Assembly: GCA_020634415.1 (NCBI GenBank)
Contig: JACKBT010000024.1
Location: 1 to 64,000 of the forward strand
From: Ardenticatenaceae bacterium
GTDB taxonomy: Bacteria; Chloroflexota; Anaerolineae; Promineifilales; Promineifilaceae
Direction of reading: 5' to 3'
Length of the DNA stretch: 64,000 nucleotides
Both the position numbers and the translations under genes were made by a program. The stretch's first letter is position 1. Each line of letters begins with the position of its first letter. The notes beneath the pieces are model-generated. The model saw only the letters and a list, made by a program, of their open reading frames with translations. It ran no database searches and had not been told where the DNA came from. This document shows, piece after piece, positions 1-7,806 of the stretch.

Positions 1-605
1 ACGGGTAGCAAAACCAGTGTGCCGATGAAAATTTGGCTGCTGGTAATGTCGAAGGAGCTGAGATCGCGGGCGTATTTGCGGGTGTAGACAGTGGAGGCAC
101 TGACACTGACGAGGCCGATGAGGACGAGGATGTAGCCGAGGGGATTGGCCTGCTCAACGGCCGTTAACCCACTCTCCCCCCGCAGCGCTAACAAAACCGC
201 GCCCGCAAAAGCCAGGGCCACGCCCACGCTTTTGCGCGGCGTCAGCGATTCATCGGGCAAAAAGAAGTGCGCCAGAATGATGGTGAGGGCCGGCCCCGTT
301 GTATTTAGCACAGAGGTAACACCACTGGAAAGGTACTGCAAAGCCATAACAAAAGCGAGCATGGGAACGGCCGTTGACATCACCCCCAACACCACGCCAT
401 GCTTCCACAAACGGGAACCACGCGGCCAGGGCCGCCGCCGCCAATCCAGCCCATACAGCAGCAAAAAGCAGACAGTTGCCACCAGCAGCCGCAAATTCAC
501 AAACGTAATGGGGCTAAATTGACCAATAGCAAAACGGGAAGCAATGAGACTGGAGCCAAAAAAGAAGCCAGTCAGGAGGATATAGGGGAGGGCCTGGATG
601 TTCAT
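1..605 (-). CDS. EamA/DMT-family transporter, 3' part missing at window edge
   Basis: Reading back from an ATG at 605 gives an open frame of at least 201 codons that leaves the window. The protein begins MNIQALPYILLTGFFFGSS and shows successive hydrophobic segments with the DMT-type pattern PxLTIILAHFFLPDE followed by ALAFAGAVLLA. It is clearly related to the complete EamA gene at 14797-15699, sharing AVPM, ALQYLSSG and LTII blocks. EamA proteins are usually ten-helix inner-membrane exporters of metabolites or amino acids; the substrate cannot be read from sequence. Only the first half is present. Family call firm, substrate unknown. Confidence 0.85.
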   Translation of the reverse strand, partial: MNIQALPYILLTGFFFGSSLIASRFAIGQFSPITFVNLRLLVATVCFLLLYGLDWRRRPWPRGSRLWKHGVVLGVMSTAVPMLAFVMALQYLSSGVTSVLNTTGPALTIILAHFFLPDESLTPRKSVGVALAFAGAVLLALRGESGLTAVEQANPLGYILVLIGLVSVSASTVYTRKYARDLSSFDITSSQIFIGTLVLLP

Positions 606-663
606 GGGGTGAATGGTAATCCGTAATTCGTAATCGGACTACCGTTCACCCCTCACGGATTAC
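606..663. repeat. Intergenic nested inverted repeat
   Basis: GTAATCCGT at 616-624 pairs with ACGGATTAC at 655-663. An outer block near 606-617 (GGGGTGAATGGT) is the near-complement of 641-652. It sits between the aldehyde dehydrogenase stop and the EamA start, and could act as a terminator or be one of the many intergenic arrays of this genome. Confidence 0.55.
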
Positions 664-2318
664 TGTTTTCCGCGTGACAGGCTAAAAATGAAGGCCAAAA
701 AGGCGGCGGTAAGACCAACGGCCGTTGCCAACGCCCCCACCGGAAAACGCGGCTGAGAACCATTCACGGCCGGATGCGCCTCCGGTTCATCCGTTTTCTC
801 GGGCTGCAAGGCTTCTACAATCGGCTGCAAACGCTGTTTGGGCGTTACACCAAAGGCCAGGTGCATAATGGCTGTGCCTAATTTGTAATGCCCCGGCTGG
901 CGCAAAATCGTCGCCAAATCAAACGGCAGCGGCGGCACACCCACCGCATAGGCACGGGTTTGGGCAAATTGCAGCACCTCTTCCTCGCCGTGCGCCCGGC
1001 CAATGCCCGACTGCTTCACCCCGCCAAAAGGCAAATTGGGGATGGCAAAATGGGTAATGGTATCGTTGATATTAACCGAACCGACCTGCAGCTGATGCGC
1101 CACACCCTGCGCCCGGCGCACATTTTGGCTCCACACCGAGGCACTCAGGCCAAAATCGGAGTGATTGGCGAGTTGAATGGCGTGGGTTTCGTCGGTCACT
1201 TTCATAATGGGCATGATGGGGCCAAAGGTCTCTTCCTGCATGATTTTCATGCTGTGATCCACATCCACCATCACCATCGGCTGCATAAACATGCCCTCGC
1301 GCTCGCCGCCCCAAAGGATTTTTGCGCCCTTAGCCAGCGCATCTTGCACATGATCCTCGATTATTTGAATCTGGCGCTGGAAGGTCAGGGGGCCAATGTG
1401 ATAAGGGCTGTCAATTTTTGATGAGTAGCCAACTTTTAATTGTTTCGTCTCCTCTAAAACGGCCGTTAAAAACGCCTCATAAACCGACTCCACCACATAC
1501 ACCCGCTCCACCGCCATACACGTTTGCCCCGTGTTGTAGAACGCACCCCAGGCTCCCCAGCGGGCAGCAGCGGCAATATCGGCATCTTCCAGGACGATCA
1601 TCGGGTCTTTGCCACCCAATTCACAAATAACAGGAATCAGGTGTTCGGCAGCGGCTTGCATAATGAGGCGGCCGGTGCGGGTGGAGCCGGTGACGTAGAT
1701 GAGATCGGGTTTGGCGGCCACGAGGGCGGCCCCAATTTGGCCATCGCCATGCAAAAAGCGCACATAGGGCGCCAAAGCGGGAATGCGCTGGAACCAACCC
1801 GCCATCATCACGCCCACAGCGGGGGTCACTTCGGAGGGCTTGACCAAGGCTGTGTTGCCGGCCAACAGGGCGGCAAACAGCGGCGGCAAGGTCTCTACCA
1901 GCGGGTAATTCCAGGGGCTAATGATGGCGGCCACGCCATACGGCCGTTTCTCCGTGTAACAACGCTTAAATAGCTGCAAACCAGACGAAATACGGCGGCG
2001 GCGCAGCCATTTGGGGGCCTGTTGGCAATATTGATTGAGCAAATCTACGGTGATGAACAGCTCGGCCATCGCATCTTGCCGACTTTTGCCGCCGTCCTGG
2101 TTCATAACGGCCGTAATCTCATCCACCTCATCAATCAACAACTGCTGCAACTGGCGCAGCGCTTGCACCCGTTCCTTCACCGATTTTTGTGACCAGGTAA
2201 CGGCCGTTGCCGCCATTTCACGCCGTGCCGCCTGCACCTCCGCCACAGTGGCTGCGGCCACTTCGCCAAAATTTTCACCCGTAGCTGGGTTTATGAAAGG
2301 AATTGTTTGTGTATTCAT
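660..2318 (-). CDS. Aldehyde dehydrogenase with C-terminal membrane tail
   Basis: The 552-residue protein is an NAD(P)-dependent aldehyde dehydrogenase oxidising an aldehyde to the acid. The fold-typical blocks are present: SPWNYP near residue 135, ELGGKDP with the general-base Glu near 233, and NTGQTC with the catalytic Cys near 267. After the normal ALDH end (FGGVKQSGIGR) there is an extra stretch ending in one hydrophobic segment at about 525-548 and a basic tail, as in membrane-bound fatty aldehyde dehydrogenases. I chose the ATG at 2318 because the longer frame from 2357 is only repeat sequence. It follows the GMC oxidase by 51 bases, so the pair probably oxidises a long-chain alcohol via the aldehyde to the acid. 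Substrate is inferred. Confidence 0.85.
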   Translation of the reverse strand: MNTQTIPFINPATGENFGEVAAATVAEVQAARREMAATAVTWSQKSVKERVQALRQLQQLLIDEVDEITAVMNQDGGKSRQDAMAELFITVDLLNQYCQQAPKWLRRRRISSGLQLFKRCYTEKRPYGVAAIISPWNYPLVETLPPLFAALLAGNTALVKPSEVTPAVGVMMAGWFQRIPALAPYVRFLHGDGQIGAALVAAKPDLIYVTGSTRTGRLIMQAAAEHLIPVICELGGKDPMIVLEDADIAAAARWGAWGAFYNTGQTCMAVERVYVVESVYEAFLTAVLEETKQLKVGYSSKIDSPYHIGPLTFQRQIQIIEDHVQDALAKGAKILWGGEREGMFMQPMVMVDVDHSMKIMQEETFGPIMPIMKVTDETHAIQLANHSDFGLSASVWSQNVRRAQGVAHQLQVGSVNINDTITHFAIPNLPFGGVKQSGIGRAHGEEEVLQFAQTRAYAVGVPPLPFDLATILRQPGHYKLGTAIMHLAFGVTPKQRLQPIVEALQPEKTDEPEAHPAVNGSQPRFPVGALATAVGLTAAFLAFIFSLSRGKQ

Positions 2319-2319
2319 G

Positions 2320-2367
2320 GGGTGTACTGGTTTAGTGGTGTATTGGTCGGCGACCAATACACCACCA
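2320..2367. repeat. GTGTATTGG-type inverted array
   Basis: GGTGTATTGGTCG and its complement CGACCAATACACC meet head-to-head near 2350, after a GTGTACTGGTTTAGTG run. The same word recurs at 32672-32750, 35775-35836 and 55505-55545. It fills the gap between the GMC oxidase and the aldehyde dehydrogenase. Confidence 0.7.
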
Positions 2368-2369
2368 TC

Positions 2370-4100
2370 CTACTCCTTATGCCAGGTTCGTTTGAGCAAT
2401 TTTACCACAATCAGGGCCAGGGGAACGGCCGTTAACAGCCAATAGGGAAAACGACTGGGGCGCGGCTGAATGGTCACACCAGCAGGCACTTCATTGCGCC
2501 GTTCCGGGGCTTCGGGAATAAAACTCATAGCCCGTTCGGCCATCGCCGTAATCGTCAGGCTGGGGTTCACACCCAAATTGGCCGGAATAGACGAGCCATC
2601 CACCACATAGAGGCCGGGATAGTTAAACACCTCATGCTGGCTGTCAATCACCCCCTGCGCCGCATCCTTGCCTATGACCGCGCCGCCCAAAATATGGGCC
2701 GTCGAAGGCTTGTCCAGCAGCACTTCATGAATGGTAGATTGGGGAATGCCATCAATCAACTCGGCAAAACGTTCCGTCACTTTGCGCCCCGCTTCAATCA
2801 CGGGAATAGGTGCTTTTTCGTTCGGTTCACTGACCAGCCCTTTGCGGAACAGGGTAAAAATGCTGCGTCCCCGCTTCAACTGCATCCGGTTATCCACCGT
2901 CTGCATGATGAGCAAAATGGTGGAGTCTTCAGCCCATCTGGGCAAAAAGCGGACTTTGAGCAGATCATACGGCCGTTTCACCGCCACCTCCAAAAAGCGC
3001 AAAAAGCGTTTGCCCGGTGATTCTCCCATATCCACCAAAGGCACCGCCAGGTTCCGCATGAGCGACGAGCCAGACGAATAACGCACCGGCTCCACGCTGG
3101 TCACATCATCCGCCCAAAAGTGGGATGTAATGGCTACCCCTTGCGAAAAATCTTCCTTGCTCTCCCGCGCCGTGACCCCCATGAGGGCTTCGCTGTTGCT
3201 GCGCACCATACGCCCCAAACGCGGCGACAAGTCGGGCAAGCTTTGGGTCTCATCGCGGCAGCGCAGCAGCAAATCCACCGTGCCCAGCACACCGGCGGCG
3301 AGAATGACATTGTGGGCGGTAACGGCCGTTTTCCGCCGCACCACCCAATCTGTCGTCTTCTCAAAGACAACCTCATAGCGTGGAGAGTTGTCATAATGTT
3401 TCCCGTGTAACATTTTTATGTCCACCACATTGGCCTCTGGCAGCACCTCCGCGCCCCACTTCTCGGCAAAATACAAATAGTTCTTGTCCAGCGTATTCTT
3501 GGCATTATGCTTGCAGCCCACCATGCAGCCACCACAGTGGATACAGCCTGTGCGCTCCGGGCCATCCCCACCAAAAAAGGGATCAGGCACCGTTTTGCCC
3601 GGTTCCCCAAAATAGATAGCCACCGGCGTTGGTTTGAAGGTGTGTTCCTGGCCTAACTCCGTGGCAATTTTGTGAAGGGCATGATCGGCCGCCCAAAATT
3701 TGGGATTCTCGTTTACACCCAGCATAAATTCGGCCGTGTCATAATGGGGTGTCAACTCCGCTTCCCAATCGGCCAGCCCTTGCCATTCAGGTGCCTCAAA
3801 AAAGGCTTTGCCCGGACGAATGTGGGTTGAGGCATACACCAAACTGCCTCCCCCCACCCCGCTGCCATTGAGAATCATCATGTCATTCAAAAAATTAATG
3901 CCCATGATGCCAAAGCAGCGCAAAGCCGGCATCCACAAAAATTTACCAATATTCCAATTTGTCTGGGGAAAATCTTCCGCACGATACCGTTTGCCGCGCT
4001 CTAAAACAAGGACTCGGTAGCCCTTTTGCGCCAGGCGCATGGCGGACACACTGCCGCCAAAGCCGGAGCCAACAATGATGAAGTCGTAACTCTCTCTCAT
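2370..4100 (-). CDS. GMC-family alcohol/sterol oxidoreductase, tail-anchored
   Basis: The 576-residue flavoprotein carries the FAD-binding GSGFGGS motif immediately after the start, a second glycine-rich block (GSGVGGGS) near residue 95, a Cys-rich segment (CIHCGGCMVGC) and the GMC C-terminal signature GVNPSLTITAMAERA. This layout is that of cholesterol oxidase-like and long-chain fatty alcohol oxidases. A final hydrophobic segment followed by KLLKRTWHKE suggests a C-terminal membrane anchor, matching the downstream aldehyde dehydrogenase. I chose the ATG at 4100 because the longer frame adds 37 residues encoded by the upstream control region. The acceptor and exact substrate are not visible. 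Confidence 0.85.
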   Translation of the reverse strand: MRESYDFIIVGSGFGGSVSAMRLAQKGYRVLVLERGKRYRAEDFPQTNWNIGKFLWMPALRCFGIMGINFLNDMMILNGSGVGGGSLVYASTHIRPGKAFFEAPEWQGLADWEAELTPHYDTAEFMLGVNENPKFWAADHALHKIATELGQEHTFKPTPVAIYFGEPGKTVPDPFFGGDGPERTGCIHCGGCMVGCKHNAKNTLDKNYLYFAEKWGAEVLPEANVVDIKMLHGKHYDNSPRYEVVFEKTTDWVVRRKTAVTAHNVILAAGVLGTVDLLLRCRDETQSLPDLSPRLGRMVRSNSEALMGVTARESKEDFSQGVAITSHFWADDVTSVEPVRYSSGSSLMRNLAVPLVDMGESPGKRFLRFLEVAVKRPYDLLKVRFLPRWAEDSTILLIMQTVDNRMQLKRGRSIFTLFRKGLVSEPNEKAPIPVIEAGRKVTERFAELIDGIPQSTIHEVLLDKPSTAHILGGAVIGKDAAQGVIDSQHEVFNYPGLYVVDGSSIPANLGVNPSLTITAMAERAMSFIPEAPERRNEVPAGVTIQPRPSRFPYWLLTAVPLALIVVKLLKRTWHKE

Positions 4101-4149
4101 GTCAACCTGGATGGTGTACTGTGAACGGCCGTTTGCCCTCACAATACGA

Positions 4150-4183
4150 CACACTGCGTCAATATCATAACACACTGCGTCAA
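4150..4183. promoter_or_regulatory. Direct-repeat operator candidate CACACTGCGTCAA x2
   Basis: CACACTGCGTCAA occurs at 4150-4162 and exactly again at 4171-4183, 21 bases apart, so both face the same side of the helix. The core TGCGTCAA recurs inverted near 4240-4246 beside the parA promoter. The site lies between the divergent GMC oxidase and parA genes, so it could control either; the binding protein is unknown. Confidence 0.5.
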
Positions 4184-4215
4184 AAGTCGCCAGATGCAAT
4201 TTGTCATACATAAAC

Positions 4216-4233
4216 TGTCAACTCCGGTTGACA
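4216..4233. promoter_or_regulatory. Perfect inverted repeat TGTCAAC-N4-GTTGACA
   Basis: Seven-base arms at 4216-4222 and 4227-4233 flank TCCG. The repeat lies just upstream of the likely parA promoter and could be an operator for ParA, ParB or another dimeric regulator. Confidence 0.45.
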
Positions 4234-4238
4234 CTTTG

Positions 4239-4267
4239 TTGACGCACACCCGGCTTCATGCTATCGT
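4239..4267 (+). promoter_or_regulatory. Putative sigma-70 promoter of parAB
   Basis: TTGACG (4239-4244) and TATCGT (4262-4267) are separated by 17 bases, about 50 bases before the parA start. Confidence 0.45.
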
Positions 4268-4316
4268 TCTCACAAACTAATTGTAGCACAATCGTTCTGG
4301 ACTATTGGAGATATTT

Positions 4317-5099
4317 ATGACCCAAATTATTGCTGTAGCCATGCAAAAAGGCGGGGTGGGCAAAACCACCACCACCATCAACCTGGCCGCCGCCCTCGGC
4401 GAATTAGGGCAGCGTGTCCTCGCTATAGATTTAGACCCACAGGGTAATCTCACCCAACATGCAGGGTTTGACCCCGATCAAATTGCTCCAACCATTTACG
4501 AGCCATTTAAGGCCGAAATAGATGGCTTCCAGAGCGACATTGCCTCCTCCATTTACGAAACCGACGAAGCCTTCCATCTGCTCCCTTCCCAACCAGAATT
4601 AAGCCTCATCGAACTGAGCCTCATCAACACCCTCAGCCGCGAACGGGTCTTGGCCACCATGTTGGAAGATGTAAAGGATGATTACGATTACATTTTGATT
4701 GATTGTAACCCTTCACTCGGTCTGCTGGTGATCAATGCGTTAACGGCCGCTACCCAAGTCGTCATCCCCATCCAAACCGAATATCTGGCCGCACGCGGCG
4801 CTCTGATGATTTTGTCCAGCATCGAAACAGTGCGCCGCAAACGGCTCAACGCCGATTTGAAAATTGGCGGCATCCTGCTGACAATGGCCGATACCCGCAC
4901 CACCCTCACGCGAGACATTTTAGAAGCTGTGAACCAGCAGTATGGGGACAATATTCATATCTTCAAAGCTATCGTCAAACGTTCCGTCCGTTTTGCCGAA
5001 AGCGCAGTGGCCGGACAAAGCATTTTGGCTTACGACACAAAAAGTCAGGGGGCTAAAGCCTATCGTCAGGTTGCCCGCGAATTGGTGAAGGGAGGTTAG
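4317..5099 (+). CDS. parA: ParA/Soj-type chromosome partition ATPase
   Basis: The 260-residue protein has the deviant Walker A motif KGGVGKTT at residues 11-18, the following DLDPQGNLT block and the YILIDCNPSLG Walker B region, which define the ParA/Soj family. It lacks an N-terminal DNA-binding extension, so it is the short chromosomal or type Ib kind. ParA dimers bind DNA non-specifically and are released by ParB, moving the origin region. I chose the ATG at 4317, six bases after TTGGAG, over a non-standard upstream start. parB begins one base after its stop, so the two are co-translated. Confidence 0.93.
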   Translation: MTQIIAVAMQKGGVGKTTTTINLAAALGELGQRVLAIDLDPQGNLTQHAGFDPDQIAPTIYEPFKAEIDGFQSDIASSIYETDEAFHLLPSQPELSLIELSLINTLSRERVLATMLEDVKDDYDYILIDCNPSLGLLVINALTAATQVVIPIQTEYLAARGALMILSSIETVRRKRLNADLKIGGILLTMADTRTTLTRDILEAVNQQYGDNIHIFKAIVKRSVRFAESAVAGQSILAYDTKSQGAKAYRQVARELVKGG

Positions 5100-5100
5100 G

Positions 5101-6189
5101 ATGGCTCGCAAGAAGCCAAAAGTAAATCTGGCACAACCAGCCCGTGCCCGCACAGGTGATTTAGAGAAGTTATTTGCTACGGAAAAAGATGCGGAGCAGG
5201 CATCTGGTTTACAACTGTTAGCGATACGGGTAGAGAGTATATCGCCTGACCCTTCGCAACCACGACGTGTTTTCCCGGAAGAAAGCCTGCAAGAGCTAAG
5301 TGAAAGCATTCGCCAGGACGGCGTAATTCAACCGATTGAAGTCACGCAAACAGGTACCGACCGCTACATGATTGTGCATGGCGAACGGCGCTGGCGTGCT
5401 TCACAAATGGCTGGTTTGGAGACGATTCCGGCCATTGTGCGCCGCCGCGATTATGATGAAGTGACCCGTTTTGTGCGCCAATTGGTTGAAAACATCCAGC
5501 GCGAAGATTTGAATGATGTGGATCGGGCGGCTGGTTTACTGCGTTTGCGGGAGCTTTTGCAAGAAGAACTGGATAAGGCGCAGGCGGAAGGGGTGAAAAC
5601 GGATGAACCCTGGGGGAGTAAGTTTACCTGGGCCAAAGTAGCCAAGCGGTTGGGCTATTCGCGGCAGCGGGTGCATCAACTGATTCAATTGTTGAAGCTG
5701 CCCGATGAAATTAAGGGAGCGGTGCAAGATGGCACGCTTTCAGAGCGGGAAACGCGCATCTATCAGGGTTTGACGATGCCGCAGCAGCGGGCGCTGCACC
5801 GGGCACGGATGGAAGGGGATGTGGAAGCGTTTGAGTTGAAGAAGCTGGCGCGGCAGTTGAAGGCGGATCCGCAGCAAAGTGTGCCGGATGCGTTGGGGGT
5901 GATTCGGCAGATGCCTACACAGGCGATGTCGCTGCCGGCTGAGGAAACGGCCGATCCCCCACGCCCTCTGCACTCTGGCATCCCCTGGTCAGACAGCACC
6001 ATCATTCCACCCCGCAGCGGTGCCCCGACGGATGTGGATCGGTTGGGTTATATTCGCTCACATTTGTCACGAATTAAGCGGGAGGGATTAACGGCCGTTG
6101 AACGCCAAGAGATGGTGCGCCTGTTACAACTCATTCAGCAAGATGTCAGCTCACTCCTAGAAGCTTTATCCTATGGAGGTAGAGAGTAG
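5101..6189 (+). CDS. parB: ParB/Spo0J-type partition protein
   Basis: The 362-residue protein shows the ParB N-terminal CTPase domain at about 45-130, with PSQPRR, the signature GERRWRA and ENIQREDLN, then a helix-turn-helix around WAKVAKRLGYSRQRVHQL (about 178-195). ParB loads at parS, slides as a clamp and recruits ParA. The C-terminal half (about 250-362) is divergent, with a Pro-rich linker before a final helical segment that may dimerise. I found no canonical parS sequence in the window. It follows parA by one base; after it comes a phage-like antirepressor gene rather than the gid/rpmH genes usual near origins. Confidence 0.93.
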   Translation: MARKKPKVNLAQPARARTGDLEKLFATEKDAEQASGLQLLAIRVESISPDPSQPRRVFPEESLQELSESIRQDGVIQPIEVTQTGTDRYMIVHGERRWRASQMAGLETIPAIVRRRDYDEVTRFVRQLVENIQREDLNDVDRAAGLLRLRELLQEELDKAQAEGVKTDEPWGSKFTWAKVAKRLGYSRQRVHQLIQLLKLPDEIKGAVQDGTLSERETRIYQGLTMPQQRALHRARMEGDVEAFELKKLARQLKADPQQSVPDALGVIRQMPTQAMSLPAEETADPPRPLHSGIPWSDSTIIPPRSGAPTDVDRLGYIRSHLSRIKREGLTAVERQEMVRLLQLIQQDVSSLLEALSYGGRE

Positions 6190-6210
6190 AAGAATTGGGT
6201 GGTTAAAAGG

Positions 6211-6227
6211 GGTAACGATTTGTTACC
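6211..6227. repeat. Short hairpin GGTAAC-N5-GTTACC
   Basis: Perfect six-base arms lie in the 99-base gap between parB and the antirepressor gene. There is no U-run, so an operator is as likely as a terminator. Confidence 0.4.
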
Positions 6228-6288
6228 ATCTTAGTCGTTGTTGTGATATGCAGTTCTTCTTCCAAACATATATTTTAGGAGCTAAAGG

Positions 6289-7068
6289 ATGAGCAAAGCA
6301 TTGGTTCCAGTAGAACAGAAAACTGTCGTTTTCTATGATGATGAGCTAACGGCCGTTCGCTCTGATGATGGGCAGATTTATGTTGGCATTACCGAAATGT
6401 GTAAATCATTGGGCATTGACGCTCAGGCACAGCGACGACGTATGGAGCGTCATGCGGTTTTGGCTGACGGTTATAAAGGGGTAGCTAATTTGGCTACCCC
6501 TGGCGGGGTGCAATCTGGATATGTATTGCGGGTAGATTTAGTGCCTTTGTGGCTATCTGGTATTCGTACCAGTGCCGTTAGCGAAGAAATAAGGCCTAAA
6601 TTAGAGCGGTTTCAACGAGAAGCAGCTGCCATACTTTGGGAAGCCTTTCAAGAGGGAAGGTTAACGGCCGATTCCAATTTTGATGAGTTGTTAAAAACGG
6701 CCGATGAAGGACTTGTGCAAGCCTATCAAATGGCACAAGCCATCGTGCAGTTAGCTCGTAATCAAATTTTACTCGACAGCCGCATGACCCAAGCGGAGCA
6801 ACGTTTGGACATGCTCGAAGCCACATTGGGGAATCCTGAAAAGCAAGTGACGCCTGATCAAGCCAGCCAGATTAGCCAGGCAGTGAAAGCGGTAGCCCTG
6901 GCTTTGGGCAAGAAGACCAATCACAATGAGTTTGGGGCCTGTTATGGCGAGCTTTACCGTCGTTATGGCATCACTTCTTACAAAGCCCTGCCCGCCCACA
7001 AGTTTGAAGATGCACTCCAGTTCCTCACGGAGTGGCATCAAGACATCACCACGAACACGCCCTTTTAA
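6289..7068 (+). CDS. Phage-type antirepressor (P22_AR N domain plus ORF6C-like C domain)
   Basis: The 259-residue protein begins with a phage antirepressor N-terminal domain (about 12-125): FYDDELTAVRSDDGQIYVGI, two-residue-spaced basic RRRMERH, and YVLRVDLVPLWLSGI. The C-terminal 80 residues (QAVKAVALALGKKTNHNEF then YRRYGITSYKALP) match the ORF6C-type domain of phage antirepressors. Such proteins bind or titrate phage repressors. An AGGAGC Shine-Dalgarno precedes the ATG. No other phage gene is adjacent, so it may be a domesticated regulator or a prophage/plasmid relic. The gene carries one palindrome copy, suggesting long residence in this genome. Confidence 0.82.
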   Translation: MSKALVPVEQKTVVFYDDELTAVRSDDGQIYVGITEMCKSLGIDAQAQRRRMERHAVLADGYKGVANLATPGGVQSGYVLRVDLVPLWLSGIRTSAVSEEIRPKLERFQREAAAILWEAFQEGRLTADSNFDELLKTADEGLVQAYQMAQAIVQLARNQILLDSRMTQAEQRLDMLEATLGNPEKQVTPDQASQISQAVKAVALALGKKTNHNEFGACYGELYRRYGITSYKALPAHKFEDALQFLTEWHQDITTNTPF

Positions 7069-7192
7069 GATGCAAACAGGCAAAGTGTCTACCGCGGTGG
7101 ACAGTTAAGGCGGATGGGGGATGGTCTTTTGCCCCATTTCTCTGTAAAAAAGTAAAATCGTTATCTCAATCAATTTTAAGGAGTAAATCAAG

Positions 7193-7405
7193 ATGGATGA
7201 ATTAGTAAAAACAGTAGCAGCGCAAACAGGTTTGCCGGAGGCCCAGGCAAAAAAAGCAGCTGAGGCCGTTATCTCTTTTTTGAAGGACAAACTGCCCGCG
7301 CCCCTGGCCAGCCAAATTGATACGGCCGTTAACAACCCCCAGGTGGCTGATACGGCCGAAGATTTGTTGAAGAAAGGAATGAATTTATTTGGCGGAAAGA
7401 AGTAA
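7193..7405 (+). CDS. Small helical protein, DUF2267/DUF937-like
   Basis: The 70-residue acidic protein reads as three or four amphipathic helices: MDELVKTVAAQTGLPEAQAK, then a second helix AVISFLKDKLP, then SQIDTAVNN and a C-terminal LLKKGMNLFGGKK. This arrangement resembles small bacterial DUF2267/DUF937-type helical bundles; function unknown. AAGGAG precedes the ATG with good spacing. It stands alone between the antirepressor and a convergent gene. Confidence 0.7.
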   Translation: MDELVKTVAAQTGLPEAQAKKAAEAVISFLKDKLPAPLASQIDTAVNNPQVADTAEDLLKKGMNLFGGKK

Positions 7406-7414
7406 TTCTTGATT

Positions 7415-7446
7415 GGTGAGGCGTGATCGTTCCTTCACGCCTCACC
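7415..7446. terminator. Bidirectional terminator hairpin between convergent genes
   Basis: Perfect 12-base arms GGTGAGGCGTGA (7415-7426) and TCACGCCTCACC (7435-7446) enclose an 8-base loop, between the stop of the small plus-strand gene and the stop of the DUF6504 gene on the minus strand. The U-run is poor. Confidence 0.6.
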
Positions 7447-7448
7447 CC

Positions 7449-7805
7449 TTAGGGGAATAGTTCCTGGTAGAGATACCAGTTGCCAGTCCGAAGATCGCTG
7501 CCTTTGGGGGCGCGGTCGTAGTAAATGTCGAAGAGACGGCCATTTGCCACCTGCACCCGAAAAAAATACCGTCCCACACCCCATGAACCTTTTTGCCTGG
7601 CCCGTGCCGCGTGTTCGGGACGCATGTTTTGGGCCATACGCCCGCGCCGCTCATAATCGCGCCACTCTGCCAATAGGCTCACAATCGGCCAAGTCTCTTC
7701 GCTCCAAACAATGCGGTTAGGGCAGTGTGGTTTTTTGGAGTAGGTAGGCGGCTCGTCAAATTCAACAGCTATCGGTTCGCCAATAAAGCGAGTGTCTTGA
7801 TTCAT
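7449..7805 (-). CDS. DUF6504 family protein
   Basis: The 118-residue protein starts FIGEPIAVEFDEPP and ends with GSWGVGRYFFRV and FDIYYDRAPK, the conserved parts of the DUF6504 family, small soluble proteins of unknown role. I chose the ATG at 7805 because it starts the conserved region and lies just past the stop of the preceding lipoprotein gene (stop at 7807), implying translational coupling. The Trp- and aromatic-rich C-terminal half suggests a compact beta fold. Confidence 0.75.
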   Translation of the reverse strand: MNQDTRFIGEPIAVEFDEPPTYSKKPHCPNRIVWSEETWPIVSLLAEWRDYERRGRMAQNMRPEHAARARQKGSWGVGRYFFRVQVANGRLFDIYYDRAPKGSDLRTGNWYLYQELFP

Positions 7806-7806
7806 A

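Noticed and set aside
145..522. Open plus-strand frames over the first 600 bases
   Set aside because: They are antisense to a clear EamA transporter frame that runs off the window edge on the minus strand.
888..1421. Long plus-strand frames antisense to the aldehyde dehydrogenase and other genes
   Set aside because: Biased codon use of the true genes opens the opposite strand; these frames lack ribosome sites and recognisable domains.
4200..7200. Canonical parS sites near parB
   Set aside because: No TGTTTCACGTGAAACA-like 16-mer was found; sites may lie outside the window or have a different sequence.
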